Shown here: in pieces, positions 10,201 through 25,200 of the stretch | Layout of the letters: each line of letters opens with the position of its first letter | How positions within the stretch are numbered: the first letter of the stretch is position 1 | Source: Andrena cerasifolii | Lineage: Eukaryota; Arthropoda; Insecta; Hymenoptera; Andrenidae | Direction: 5' to 3' | Assembly (NCBI RefSeq): GCF_050908995.1 | Contig: NC_135120.1 | Location: 24,193,433 to 24,257,432 of the forward strand | DNA: 64,000 bases | Notes under the pieces: model-generated | Databases searched by the model: none | The model's input: the letters and a program-made list of their open reading frames with translations, nothing else | Told to the model about the DNA's origin: nothing | Made by a program: the position numbers and the translations under genes

Positions 10201-13200
10201 CGATTTTCTTCGTCCTGTTCTTCGGCATTGTCGCTTTCGAAGGCGCGCTTCGACGAGGGCGACGCTGAAACCACGGGTGCCTCGTCGGTAGTAATGGGCG
10301 TCGTTGACGTTTCCCCAGAGGATATCGTCGAGCTGCCAGTGGTGGACACGTTGTTCCCACCACTTTGGCTTCCTTGACCGCCAGTGGATTTGCTGCCATC
10401 TTTATCTTTCTCAGGATTAGGATTCGGCGAGGAACTCGCGCCTCTCACCGGTGTCGGCTCCTTCGAGCTTTTGAACTCGTACACGTCGCCGCTGTCGGTG
10501 GCAGAGGACGACGTGTTCCCAGAGGCACTCGAGCCCGGGGCGGCATTTACGGTCCCCGATGAGACGTTTGACGACGCCTTTGACGAAGCTTCCATTTGTC
10601 CTTGATTCTGTAAGCATTGTTTTATATCAGAATGCAGATGACACATCGTACGCGAATACTTAATGCTTAAATGGCGAGGCGGAGGCTTTTAAAGAATATA
10701 AAATTGCAAGTAGTTGTTTTGTATCTTCACGAGAGAGAAACGTCGAAAGCACCATGTTTAAGGGGGGAATCGTATTCTTTCGGTTAAAAACATAGCCAAA
10801 TTTTAGATTTTTTTAAAAGAATTTTCTTATGCATCTTTGAAGAAGTTGTAGTTTTTTTATTATTAATTTTTAATAATAAATATGGGAGTTACGCATGATC
10901 GACCATCACGCCGCTGTTGTCCGCTGGTGTGCACGATATTTCTGTAACCACTGATATCCAACAAACATTTCTTTACACTTTGATGAACCAGGATACCGAT
11001 AATTTTCAGACCTTTCAATTTGAAAACTCTTTACACACCTCGACAAATTTTTGTATTTTTTCTGGCTCGTCAAATTATGGCTACATATGTTGCTGTTTTA
11101 GATCACGTATAACTGCTATATTTGTTATTAAAAATTAATAAAAAACTTGTTTCCTCAAAGATCAAACCGCTAGTTTCTTAAAAAGAAAATCCCCAATTTT
11201 GCTATGGGTAAACTTGCCGATGAACTGAGCCCTCGCCGATTTCGAAGACCTTCGCATATGTTGTCAAAGTCGTCATTCTGAACAACAATTCTCTTTAAAT
11301 TTTTTGGCGACCGGCTTTGGTTCACGAGATATTCATAAAAAACTACCGAGTTTAACACAAACTCACATCGGTTCGCTTCCATGGCTTTACGCGCCCCCCG
11401 CCCCATTTAACCACAACCAATGCTAATACCGTCAGCTGTGAAACAGATTTCAATATATTATGCCGAAAGTTTTTCATACGTTTTTGTTTAAAGGGAAATG
11501 TTGTTCAGAATGGCGACCTTGACAACATATGCGAAGGTCATCGAAATCGGCGAGGGCCCAGTTCATCGGCAGGTTTATCTTGCTATGTTTTTAGCCCAAA
11601 GAATAAGATTCCCCCCTTAAGGGGATATTCTCAATGTGAAGGTTAAAAAAATTTCTGTTTCATTATAGGTACTTTCCTAAAGATTAGGATCTTCATAAAA
11701 TTGGTAGAGTTATAAAGGTTTAAAGGCCGCGTCGTTCAAATAGATCCAAGCTCCTGCGCAGTAGTTTTCAATACGAGTCCCTTCAACCCTTATTTCAAAC
11801 ACCTTAACCAAGCGCCGAATCTTTAAAATCGATTTTCTGAAAAACGAAATCTTACCTGAGAAAATTATTGCCTATGTTTTATTGAATGTTATTTGTTGCA
11901 TTATTATGTGACACAGAAAGTTAAAAATAATTTTTGCCTGAAAATTGTACACAAAGATGACCAATAATACCAAGAACCTTTCTGAAACTACCTAGGCGAC
12001 AGTAAGCTAAAAATTGCCCGTTGACGTTGTCGCGTTGACCAATAGGGATATACTATTTGGACCCTAGAGTTTCTCGACCGACTTCTTTCCATCCGGGCAC
12101 AGTACTTTTCGTGGCAAACCGCTCAAACGTGATAGTTTTCGTGAGATCGAAGGCAAACGTGCTACTTTTCATAACGCACGTCGTTATTGTCCTAGGAGTT
12201 ACGGAGGGAGAGGGAGTCATTTGGACTAAAACGAGCAATCTACAATTTTGCATTTAAAAAAATCCGTTCATGGAACATCGTTCGATTCTCGAGCATTACC
12301 ATTCGTGCATCATGTGGATTCCGTAATTGCTTCGTGTCACCGCGTGCATCAATTAATTTAATTAACTCCATCCACGAGTGCTCCGTCGCGGATCATGGAC
12401 GCGTGGCAATATTTATAAACGCTACGCATCCAGAACAGACTTTCAATAAAAAAAAATGCATTTATAAACGACGATTTTAGAGACGAGACACTTTTATATC
12501 TTTTCATGATCATATTTTTCAGGAGGGGTTACGATATAACAACAATGTTTTTTAAACGATAGCTTACGTTTCTTTACATAAATTGATTCCTCTCGTTATT
12601 CTGCGTACAAAGATATAGATATTGGAAATGGAAAGTAACCACTTGGAGATAATTCACATTTCATGCTAAAATATTATTTTATTACACTGAATGTTCAGAT
12701 GTACCTACTTATTACTGTTATACTCCAAATATTTTCCAATATTTCCAATGATCATGTTTGTCCAATTAGAAAAGAAATCAACGGATTTTAAAACCGGTGA
12801 ATGAGGCATCAAGATTTAAATCTAAATCTTAAAGTTATTGATCCCAAATCATTTTTCGTGGTAGAAATTTTGTCACAATTCAATTAACCAGTATCGATGC
12901 GTCGTATTGCAGATAGTATTTTACATCTGATCGTGTACGAAGTGGTACATATATCGTCAAGGGCAGAGTGTAATATAAACTCCAAAAGAGTTAATAATAA
13001 GTGTTATGTAATGCAAATAACATGCCAGGTCACGGCTATAAATCGTGAATACGATATAAGAAAAACGATATCGAGTGTTCCTTCATCTCACAAACAATGT
13101 TTAACACTTGCAGCAATAAAATAACGTTTTGCCATAAAATACGAAATATCTCGTAAGGTATTCATTTCCTGATGTCCATGCGTTAATACGCATATACACA

Positions 13201-16200
13201 ATATAAAAACGGTCAATTTGTGTAAAAAAAGGTACGCGTTCTCATTTAAAAAACTATGCAATTGCGTCTTTTGGACAAAAATTGATCCCACCTTTATATT
13301 TGGTCGGGGCAAAAGTTCGTTCGGTCACTGTCAGGTGATGATAGGTGTACCGAAATGCCTTTTTTTGCTACACCCACTCCTAGTTTTACCAGAAACGTAG
13401 CTAAAGGTCACAGATACATAAAAACATACATTATACTTTTACTTTTAATAAAGGCTTTGGTTGAATGAAGCGAACAAATTTATACACCCACCTAACGTAG
13501 GAATCACTCAGTACGTTAATATGATGGATAATACTGTGCAGTACCTGTGCGTTCATGCCGCCCTGACGGGAGTTAGCAGCGCCCCCTCCTTTCTTTTCAT
13601 CCCTCGCTCCTCGCACCTGGTTGAGCCGAAGCGTCACCCTCGGCGAGCTTCCAGACTGCCCGGTTCCCGATCTATCGACTGTGGAGAACAAAACGCCGGT
13701 TAATTGCGACAACAACGACGGAATGCCATGGAACGAGTTTCCACGAAACCAGTACTCTGGCACATGGAGGGAAGGAGTCCAGAAGGAGTAGCTGAGGTGG
13801 GGGGAGCATATTCGAGCTGCGAGGCACGGAGTCGCTGGTTGCGATCATCGGGGATATGGCCGTTAATCACTGGGCCCCCGAGAGAACGAGTTCCTCGAGG
13901 AGAATGAAATGGAGGGGGAGAGTCCCGATCCGCGATCGATTCATTAGTGGCCTTTTACCGGACGATCGTATTACAGGAAGGCGTGCCATTAAACCCTTTA
14001 TTCGCGTGGCTGTAGCGCTGGTCGCGACGAATACGGTAAGTGGAGCTTACTCACCAGCACAATCGAGCCTCAGTCCCTCGCCGATGCATCTTACCATGCT
14101 TAAAGCGGATAAATTGTTCCCGCTACTGTTATCGGGGCATTTACGACCGCCATCTTGATGCTTTTATAACATCGGGGATAGTTTATATATGACGGATGAT
14201 TATAGAGGATCTCGTAAGTGCTTATTCTTAGAGGCAGGTTTGAATAATGGATAACGATGCTTGGACTATTTAGAATGTGAATGGAATGATAAATTGCGAA
14301 TCTAAGGCGAGACAAAGAAATATTTAATGGCGAATAGTAATACGGTTTGTCCGCGGACGTATCCAATAAACCGCTTATAACATCAAATCCAATAATGTAT
14401 CTTATACGTTAGCAACGATCCTGCAAAACGATAAAGGGCTATAAAAGAATCTGTGTCTATTTGAAAGTGTGGTAACTATAAGTTATTCGGCTCCATTAAC
14501 CGGATACTAAAATTGGGATAACGTAACAGGTGTACACTGTGCAGGAGATATAATAATCCAGTATGTTTCCAGTTTTCGCCCAATCATTTTAAGTGCTTTA
14601 TTGGCGAAATTGGCTCGCTAATTGCAGAGAAACGCGGTAAAATGGACTGAACGAGGAACAATGAACACAGAGCTCGGCGGTGATTTCACGGAAGGCTTGT
14701 TTCGAGAGATTTCAGGGTACCGTACGTGCACCGTTGACAGCGAGGCTGACGCAGGCTCTGCTCGATCAATATGTAATTGAATCTACGAGTTAGTGCGGCG
14801 TCACCATAATTTCAGGATTTGGATCAATACGCGCCGAAATGTACGCGTGAACAATAAGCTGTCGTTTAGCTTTGATTACCGGGGCGCGGGATTCTCTATT
14901 ACGCGCGCATAAATATCCACTCTTATTAATATCTACTTTCAGTTGGTCATTGATCGTAGCTCCTCCTCCTACTGCGCCCTCCCCTTCTCCTCGCGCATGT
15001 AAGAGGGAATTGTGCCAATGAAACTTGGCGCTCGCAAACAGTGTATCCGAAAATACATCGACTCCGCTAGTCAATGAGTTCGTGGCTATTCTGCCGCGTT
15101 TACAACGCATCAGCGATTCACCGGGATAAAAGATTTCTCCGTATACGGGATCAATGTTTCCCAACCGGCGTAGAAAACATCGATTCGTCTACGTTACTCT
15201 CTTATTGACTGAGAGGCAAAACTTTTTATTCCGTTTTGTAGGTAGGTAACGAGACTTGGAGATCGTGAATCCGATTAACCCCGCTCAGGCTCTCGACTTT
15301 ATTGTGCATTTAATAAATCAGGCACGTTTATTTATAGCTGATTTTATAAATATTCCATTTTTTGGTTATTTCTTTACGTCTGGAGTAATATGAAAAAGGG
15401 CTGAGAATTTTAGTAAGTTTAAGATAGGGAATACTAAATCCTAATAATAATAATTATTTATTATATATCAGACCATATGTCTATCCCAAGAAAGATAATC
15501 CGTATAAACACTAAATCCATTATTTATCTTTTGGCTGATAATTAAATGTTTGAAGTAATGTTTTAATCATTCGATGATAAGAGGATATATTAAACTGCTT
15601 AATAAACACATCTAATTATACTATATTTAACAGCATTATCAATTTTTAAATAAAAAGCGTTTGTATTTAATTGTTATAATCAATTTACAAAACAATATAA
15701 CATAGTTTACAGTGTATTATAAAATTCTATACTTAGTGGAGATAATTAATTTTGTAATTAATAAAGTTTTTAGACAGTTTTACAGTCTTAGACATAGCAG
15801 CCTTTGTAAATGAATGTGAATCAATTAAATTATCATTTTGAAAATATGACTCCATTTACTCTTTGTCATACAAAAAATAAAATTACGTATGTATTTTTCC
15901 ATGCAAAATATGATGTTCAAATTAACCAAGAGGATGAATATTATTAGTTTAAAATAATATCATTAATATATATCATTAATATAATAGTCTTCTAATTAAC
16001 CAACAACACATTCGGTCCCACTTTTACAAGCAATAAACGAAATGGTTTAACTCGTAAATTATTTAATATCTAATAATCGTTAGCGGTAAAAAATTCTATT
16101 GTCGGTAGACTACTCACAGTAGAACGCTACATAAAATATCAATTAAAATTTTTCTTCGACGAATTAATAAAATAAGCTTACTTGAATCGAGTAACAAAAC

Positions 16201-19200
16201 CAATCTTCCAATATTTCAGACCAAAAATATTTTTATCGCCAGTACAGTCGTTCTGTAATATGCTAACGCGCGTACAGCATAATACTATCTCTAGAAAGAG
16301 AGTACATATTTGCCCAGGAACATTCTTACCGCGAAATGACGATACGCAAATATCGGAACGGTGTATTCGTGTACACGCATGTATTTCTTCGAATGCAACG
16401 TATATTATTTCGTGGCGTACACTCCCACTTCCTCCGCGCAAGAGATCTGTCTTCAAGGGAATTACCGATGCGTTAAAAACTATCAAACACAGCGATGTAT
16501 CAGCCCCCCTCCCTAAGTAGCACGGAGATAACCACGTCTTACGACGCGACTCGCGAAAGTTGCATAACCGACTGTATGTACTTACGTACGAATATTCCGA
16601 GGAAAAAAGAAGTTCGACGTGATCGATCGGTTCGAAAGATTAACTCTTGGCACGAACGTTCGACAAGTCAAGTATTGAGAATCGATAACAGACATAAGTT
16701 CAGAAAATGCGAAATCTTATACTATTTTTGTTCAAATTGATATCCCCCTCCTCTATTCTGTTCTTCCAAAGTGTGAAATGATCAAGAGTCTAACTGGACA
16801 AGAAAACGACACTGCATTCTTTTTGACCGATAACGACGTACGTTTTATCGGATACACTGTTTGCGATAGAAGTTCATTAACTTGTCGCGGTTCGCGATAA
16901 AGATAATTGTACAACTGATGACACAAACTGACACAGCCGCTTCTTAACCAGCACGATTCATCCAAGAATCATATTTTAAAATTAAACCTAACATTTATCG
17001 TACCGTACTCGTTTCACACGTACGTACGTTACAATTCTCCTTGAATCCGTCCGTGGAGTCAAATCTACGAGAAATCTTCGCGACTGGATTTTCAACGTCG
17101 TCTTTGTTACAACATAAAAAACAGGGAATCTGTTCGTATTCGCGATTGAATTCGACTTTGCGGCAGACAGCATTTCATAATGGCCGATCGCTAATTGCAG
17201 TACCGATTTACCATAACCTTCGATCGCTACACAATGACAAAATATGTCACAACGAGAATCAAGGTCAGGCCAGATACCTCTTCGCAAAGTGTCGCCGTTT
17301 CCTCCTACGGGCCTCTGGGTTTGCATTAAGAAAGATTAGCATACCGCTCAGGTTGAAAGTTTATAAGATTTCGTTATGCTGAAAGCGAATACGGGACACG
17401 GCTATATCGTGTTTCCATGTTCCGCGAAATGCACGAGACAAAGTACGTAACCGGTTTTGATCTCGCTATATATACGTGTATACATATAATGTACGTTTAA
17501 TTTCCGTTACTAAATGTTGTCGGATGTAATTCAACTTTGGTTACAGTCGATAAATGGCGCTTGCAATATGTCTACGATTTCTGTTATGTAGCGCGTTTCT
17601 AACGGGTCAGTCGGCATCAGAATTATGATATTTATTATGAAGATAAATTGTTTCGACAATCGTATGCTATATACAATATTCACCGAAGAGTCTAGTCTGT
17701 ATGCATTTGCGACGATAAGTAGGGACACATAAATTATCGAGCAAGCTTGTAGAAAATGGTGCGCCGTTGCAGCGACTGCAACATAGACCACTTTTGGAGG
17801 TGCGATCACCCTAGTGGTGTCGATGGACGCAGTCCGCGAGCGCAAACGTGTCCAATGTACTTGCCAGTCAGCGTGCTCGCTCTGTTCCTCTCTCACTCCA
17901 TGCCTTCTACGCTTTTTCTTCCCCCTCCCCCGTCGCGCGCTCCTTTCTCTCTCACCTCTGGGAAGTCCGCCTTTATCCCTCTCCTTCGGCGACAGCGAAG
18001 AGCAGAAGATGTAGCCGGAGGTTTGGCACTCCTGGTTTTGTCGATGCTTTCCCGAGCAAGGTTGACCAAAGCTAACGTGTCAACGGCACACGTTCAGTTA
18101 AGATAGTCGAAACACGCGCCGAGCCACGTGGTCGGCAGTACTGGCTAGTAACGGTACTTTTGGGTCATCCGACAGCGGCGAGAGGGTCCCGAGTGAAAAG
18201 GAACGCAGTGGCGTCGAGCACATACCTGTTCGCGCGACGGAGCACACTGACAGTACCAAGCGTATGACGATTAAAGGTCTCGACGTATCACTGCGGAAGG
18301 ACAAGAAGAACAATGAGGAGCGGTAGACAGCCAGCGCGACGACAAGGGAAAGAGGTTCAGTAGCCGCAGCAGCAGCGTGTGTACACTACTGCCGCTCGCA
18401 CGGCTCCCACACAACGCGCCAAAGCGAAGACACTGAGAATCAAGAGAGAGAGAGGAACCGGCTTGCGACTGTGTCGCCGCGTCCACCGTCTCAGGCAACT
18501 AACAGGCGCGGCACTGCATCGCGCGCACCATATACCGACGCGTCACTACTCCGGAATGTCGCGTTTAATTAAGTCACAGACGAGGTACAGAATAGACCAT
18601 CTTGTGGGGTTGTGTGTCTCTAGCGAAACTGTGTTACCGACCCACAATTTCAGGGCTGAACTTAGCGTCCTCTACTCATGAACAGTGTTTAACTCAAGAA
18701 CTACTCTAAAATGTGTTGAAATGGCCAAGTGTTTGCTTGCATACGTGTGACTTCTTTAGAGGGAGAGTTTTACGCTGTACTTTAGCTCCGTTTGTCAACG
18801 ACTCGCGCGGATTTCTCTTCGAAAATCTATTCCGGGGTCAGGAGACTATGTATATGGCGTCGAAATATAAATTGCAAGATGACATTGTTTATTAGTACTG
18901 TACGCCTAGAAGAACATTTATCAAACATTTTTACGCGTCGCACGCTGAAAAATATTAAAAATTCGCGCTGTTACTGACATTCCTACAAAACTCTCAACTA
19001 CGCGCGTGTCTAGGCGGTGTCCACCCTGCGATACGTAAAAAATGATTTAAAACAATGAATCGAAACATTTTTACAAAATTTATATTCGTAGTTTTCAGGA
19101 TCCGACGACATTCTTCCGTTTTTTCTCTTCATTCTTTGACAATTCATATATTCAAGAACAATTCCTAACAGGCTACATTTTGGTCGTTTTAAAAAATATG

Positions 19201-22200
19201 TCAAAAGTCCCCGTCGATCCGACATCCGCCAAAAATTTTACAGAGGGTTGATGGAAAAAAGTTTTTCACGAATATCTCGTTAGCTATCAGTTTTACAACA
19301 AAATTAGTTATTTTGAAATTTGTAGCTTAGGAAATTCTATACAAAAAAGGTTATATTTGCAGGGATAAAAAAAAATGAGTAATACATACCTATATGGCCT
19401 CATAGCCAAGAGGCCATAAAGGATCTTACTAAGTAAAGAAAAAATGGTAGTGGGAATGGTTTTGTATCAACTTAACCGGAAACTACTTGTACGTATACAT
19501 GTTTGCAAAGAATTGTGTGAAGCAGTACGCGTTTGGACTGCAATATTAATCGTACCTACCCTAGAATATTAGCTCTGTCGTATGATGTACTTAATCAGAG
19601 TTTCACATTAATCAATTAAAAAATAAATGAATTGGTCAACTAGTTAAAAGTAATGAATTGTACATAATTTTAATGACGCCTAATTTAATTACATTTACAA
19701 ACCCAATTATTAATTGTAAATGTAATCCTAGTGTTGCGTGGTACACCAATTAGGAAACGCTGTTCCAAGGTATTGTCAATGTTGCAGTTTAAACGCGTGC
19801 TGCTTCAGACGATTCATTGCTAACATTTATATGCATATGTAGGTAGTGCCCGGTTAAGCTGATACAACTATGTATGTACGATGAATAGTATGAAAAATCA
19901 TAACATCTGTGGGGACCTTTAAACGGCTTGGCGAGACGAAGAATCTATGTACTATGTGCATCTCGCTCACTCTCCTTTTCTGTGACTCGTTCTTACTTTC
20001 TGTCTTTGTCACTCGCTGTCCTTTTCTTTGACCGTCGATGTTGGCGGGACAGAAAATCGGGCCAACGGTTGCTTACATTAACAAAAGAGCGGGACAAGTG
20101 AGGTGACATAATGTTTGACATCCTATATCCGATACAGTAAATCCTCATTATAGCCCCGTTGTTACCATGCGTAGTACGCACGGTGATTATCCCCACCATT
20201 TCTTGGAATCTTCGGTCGAGAGTGAGAGAACCCGAGAACGAGCGAGAGGGAATGAAAGAGTCGACGGCAACTTCGTGTCAACTGTTTCGTTCCCTCTCGC
20301 TCTCTCTTGGGTTTTCTCACTCGCAGCATTGGCCGCACGGAATTGTGTCCGCAACGCGTCGTACGCCCGCCACCAGCCCCGTTCGTCGAGTATATAATAC
20401 TAGTATTTACTGTATACATATATGTACAAGTATTCGGTCCCGAGCGAGTTACATTTATCGAGAAATTACTGTACACCGTTGCGAGGTAATGGTGATATAA
20501 CGAGATATTTTACTAATTTCTCCGAAAATAACCTTTTCTTTAATAGATTATATGGATTGTACTATAGGGTTATCGAGGTCCTCGTGATCATTTTACAGCT
20601 TCTGCAGGTTGATATAATTTTCTGTATCACTTCTGTTATTAGAAGAAGTACATACCATTATTCGTTGCACTTCGGCGTTGACTCATACTGACTCGAATGT
20701 TATGTTAGTATTCATTTTTAAAAAGTAACAAATAATGAAGACCGAAAAATTCGTTTGGCACAGAAATTACTAAGTGTGTAATACAGAATACAGTAGAAGA
20801 TATTATTAATATTTTTATGTGTGTCTATTATACCATATTCTACACTATCGTTAATGTATACGCCTACACGTGATGAATGGCTAAGTCTCAGCAATAGGTG
20901 CTCTTAAAAAACTCCTTTAATTATTAAGGCACACCCATCATAAATAACGTTTTTGCGATAAAATGAAATTTGTTTGCGTTAAATAAGCACGAACAAAACA
21001 GCAAGGTTGGAAATCGAATGTGTTTTGATTTTGTTATGATTCCGTTTTTTTCTTTTTCATTCAACTGAATACGTTCATAAGGCGATCTTTAAATTATTAC
21101 GAACATAAACATCAATTGACCAGCGGCGGTGGCCGTGATGGAAAACACCGGTTCTCGTTAGATCACCTTTCTTCCGGTGCGCTGCTGCTGCTGGGACCCT
21201 AGTGATCCTCTAGGCAGTGATCGGAACAACGTGTATCGTCGCTGATTGGTTTCCGCGATTTGGGGCAAAAGCGGAAGTAGACAGAGAAAGAAACTGTAAA
21301 AAAGAAAGAGACAGAAATACTGACAGAAAGAGAGAGAAATACTGATAGAAAGAGATCGATAAACGTTTAGTTTATGTTTATTTCCAGTTTTGTACTAAAT
21401 GGCTGCGGTTATGCCGATCACTCCCTGGAGGATCACTATGGGACCCGAAGGAGAGAGAGAGAGAGAGAGAGAGAGAGGAGGGAAAAGAATGAGACTTAAT
21501 ATAGTTCGTTGGGCAATATAAGCGAATAAGTTTGAAACGCCGCCATCCTGTTTGAACACAGGAAAAAAAATAAAAATAAAATAAAAATAAATAAACATCA
21601 ATTGAAAATCGCGGGTTTCGAATAACCTTATTTTACCTATGGCGAACTCTAATTCCAACCACGCGTAACGTTACAATCTGTTTCGAGACTTTACCGGTAA
21701 TGTTGCATGTGATAATAAAATGGTAAGAAGGTCCTAGGAGTTCTAGGATCCCACAAACTCGATACGGAAAGATGCAGTGGATATTAAGTATATTCTATAC
21801 CTACTACATAGTCTGTGCTTGATGTTAGTAAGTGTAGCAGAACATGTAATAAACCAAGTATCTATTTAACCAAATAACACCTACTGTTAAACAACTGAGG
21901 AACAAAGTATACATAATGTACTTTAAATGAATGTACATAATATATTGTTTCGAAACTGTGATAAAGAAAAGTTTTGTTTGTTACATTGTTTCCATATATT
22001 CTTACTCCAAGAATAAAAAATTATAAGATGTTTTCTAGTACACACAAAAGCAAAGGCAAATGAATGAAAATTTTAAGCCGGCATTACAAAATTTCGATAT
22101 CGTAAATTTTACAGTCATAACTTTCAATACATTAGCAGTAATTAGAATCTTATTTTAGATAGATTAGCTCGTATACGTTTCATATGTATGTAAATACACA

Positions 22201-25200
22201 GTCTTACGTGTAAGATTATCCCCATGTTGTGGAATACAGCTAACCTCACTTTTGTAAATCTACTTCAGATAATATTTACTATTTATAAGATACATTCGAA
22301 AACAATTTGACGTTATAATTAAATGAATTTAATGAAAGACATCAATACTATTAGCATTGTGATTAGCATTGTTTCACGTCAATGTGGCAGCGAAGGTTAT
22401 GACTCCATGAAATCCACGCTTAATCTAGGGACATTTTAAGATTACACACACTGTTTTTTTCACTTTATGTTAAATAGAACTGGGTATGGAAATTAAAAAT
22501 TGTTTTAACGGCAACGTCTATGATTATGGAGGATAAAAATAGACAATAATTTTATGTATGTTGATAGCTAATGCGTGAAAAAACCTGTCGGGCTTGAACC
22601 GATACAACGTAATTTACAACGCTTCGCTTTCAGCCAGGGAGCTTAAATACTGAATTTAAATTGTCTAGTGTTTTAAATTTAAAATAAGAATATTTCATGC
22701 ATGACAGATTGCACAGTGAACTTACCTTTATTTTGCGGTGGTGTCCTCCGCATCTCACAGGGGGCTCCACTGTCCTCAGCAACGTGCGGTGCAGCGGCTG
22801 GTGCACTTCCGGTCGTACGTTGCTGCTGTTGTTGAAAGTCAGACGTTGGGTGATGTTGGTAAATTTGTTGCTGCTGTTGCTGCTGCTGCTGCTCCTGTTC
22901 TTGTTGCTCGTTGGACGGCGCTGTTGCGCTCGTTTCAACGGGAGAGCAGGGGCTGTCGGGAACAACGGTTGTACTCTCATCTGGTGAACTTGCACTTGTA
23001 ATATCTGCACTCACAAGTAAAATAGAAATAAAAACCTATGAGCGTGATCTGGTAAATCTCGGGAGACGTGTCGAATGTCTCGTGTGAAAAAAGCAAGATT
23101 TGAAGCACAAAACAATGGAATAGTGGAACAAGGTGAAAAGTTCAATAGACTGTACACATTACACAACGATTTACAATACTATGATGGTTTCGTTTGTTCA
23201 ACATTCTAAGGATGCTAACATCTCTATTGTATTATTTCCATATTTTCATTCCATTTAAAATCTAGATAGGTTATGAACACATTACGAACACTTTTTCGAA
23301 CACGCCACTTCTACATGAATCTTCAATCTCAGAAATAGCAGTTACACTACGTACAGACTTTACTGTGAGATACTTGATCAGTATTTCCAGCTTTGTAAAC
23401 GCTTAAAGGTTCCAATTATTTCTTCTCTCTCTCTCTCCCCCTCGGTGACACAGTCTTGCAGAAATACTACACTCGTGTATATACACGGTGCAATGTGATA
23501 AACAATTGACAGGAATCGGCAGCTTCTTCGAGTAGAATAATTTCGAAAGCTTCAGCAAGGATTATGACGCTTCGAGATATATTGATGTACGGATTATTGT
23601 CATTATGCTAGATTTATATTTTAAAGCACGATGTGTCGACGTCACTTTCAGTCTTTCGTTTCAACTTATTCCCACAAGTGCCTTTGACCGTATTGATACA
23701 CGATCACGGTTCGTTTCTGTGATAAACAGGTTCCTTGTGGGTTTTCTTTTTTTCTCATGGGGCCAATTGTTACGCCGATCTTGACGATTCAAAGGTGGTC
23801 AGGGCGACATCTGTCGGTCCGCCGGGGAAAGTCGGTACGCGTACGTGCTCGACGTGCACGCGAACACGGCCCCTCGCGAACTAGGGGCCATGTTGCGTCG
23901 CTATGTCGACGATTGGCTCCGCCTCTCCCCGCGTCGCCCCACCAACAGAGAGTCGCGGACGCTCTTTCTAGCCAATCCGAAACAAGCTGATCCCGCCAAC
24001 TGACATTGGTGGTCGTGCGCTCTGCGAGACGGCCGTGAGACCTATGTGTCCATGCATGCGATTCACCACCACAGCGAAATGCACACCTGTGTTCACGCCG
24101 TTGCGTAGGCAGAGTGGGGAGCCATGTCTATATCCCCCTATAACTATATCCTGTATATACGCACATGTGTGCCAGTGGCAGCATTTCCTCACGTGCCGCT
24201 CCTGCGCTCGGCACACCAGTCGCATTATTGCTTACTTTCCGAGTGTATCCGCGCATCTTGCGCCAAATAGAGCTGTAAGGTGAATGTCCCAATTTCTGCT
24301 CATGTCCCCATTTCTGATCATTTCGTATTTTTCTTATTATTATATGCGTTACGTTTGTACTATAGTTGCAACAAAATAATTCTAAACTATTTAAACATTT
24401 ACGCGAGTGTTGCACGAGCTTGGGGCAATACATACATCGCTATTTTTCATGATCAGAAATACGGACATTTAGAGCATTATATATTTAATTAGAAATTACT
24501 AATAGTTAACAATCGTGAAATATATTTCTTAAATAGTTTTTGAATTGGTTGATTTATTATTAAAGAATTAATCAATTACTCTGCAAACTTTTATCACAAA
24601 CAAATTTTTTATACCTTCTTTATGACGAGTTATCTCTTAAATGAGCAGAAATTGGGACATTCACCTTAGAAGGGTACTGACGTTCGCTCGGCTAGTTGCA
24701 GGGAGGAGTGCACCAATTTTCTAGATTTCGTGTATGTTTCGTTATGGCGATTACTTCAAAAACGTCACACATCCCGTCGTATTCTAAATAGTTTTTATCC
24801 TTAACGCATTATGGTCGCCTATAGAATCAACAATGCATTTAGAATTCGTTAGTTACTTAGTCAATGTAACTGAATCCGTATTTTTGCGTCTGTATTAAAA
24901 TTTCTATTAAATTCGGAAACAAAATATCTAATTTTAAGAGTAAATATTCACAGTTCATGGAAATATAATGAATTTAAAACACTGTATTACTGCAGTACAA
25001 CACATGGATTTGTGAACTATGTCCAGATAAGCATACGATGAAAAACAGTGCTACTGTTTCTTGTTTACTTAACATTTGACAGGTGGAACATAAACTTAAT
25101 TTTGTACCAACGCGATGTATACATTGTACATCATGGCGATACACCATCACGATCGATGGTGGGCTCCATAAATTGGCAAGACTGACTATAGCTAGCGTAA

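Larger units (their letters stand above)
13679..22577. other. Large intron of the ANKRD11/12-like gene (left half)
   Basis: No coding exon could be supported. CpG-rich patches occur at about 13.8-14.1, 14.7-15.2, 17.8-18.6 and 20.2-20.4 kb and could be alternative promoters or 5' exons. The ORFs over them have no family resemblance. 15.3-16.1 kb is very AT-rich. A possible small minus exon with donor CTG|GTGAGT occurs near 14053 but has no homology support. Confidence 0.45.

Noticed and set aside
8862..10605. Plus-strand ORFs opposite the Ser/Asn-rich ANKRD11/12 exons
   Set aside because: They are shadows of low-complexity coding sequence on the minus strand; no start context, splice logic or homology.
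12053..12257. Pair of mirrored 66-codon ORFs on both strands
   Set aside because: No family resemblance; produced by a sequence lacking stops on both strands.
17756..18560. CpG-rich block with several overlapping ORFs as a protein gene
   Set aside because: The frames are Arg/Ser/Pro-rich composition artefacts; more like a promoter or 5' UTR. No splice-consistent product found.
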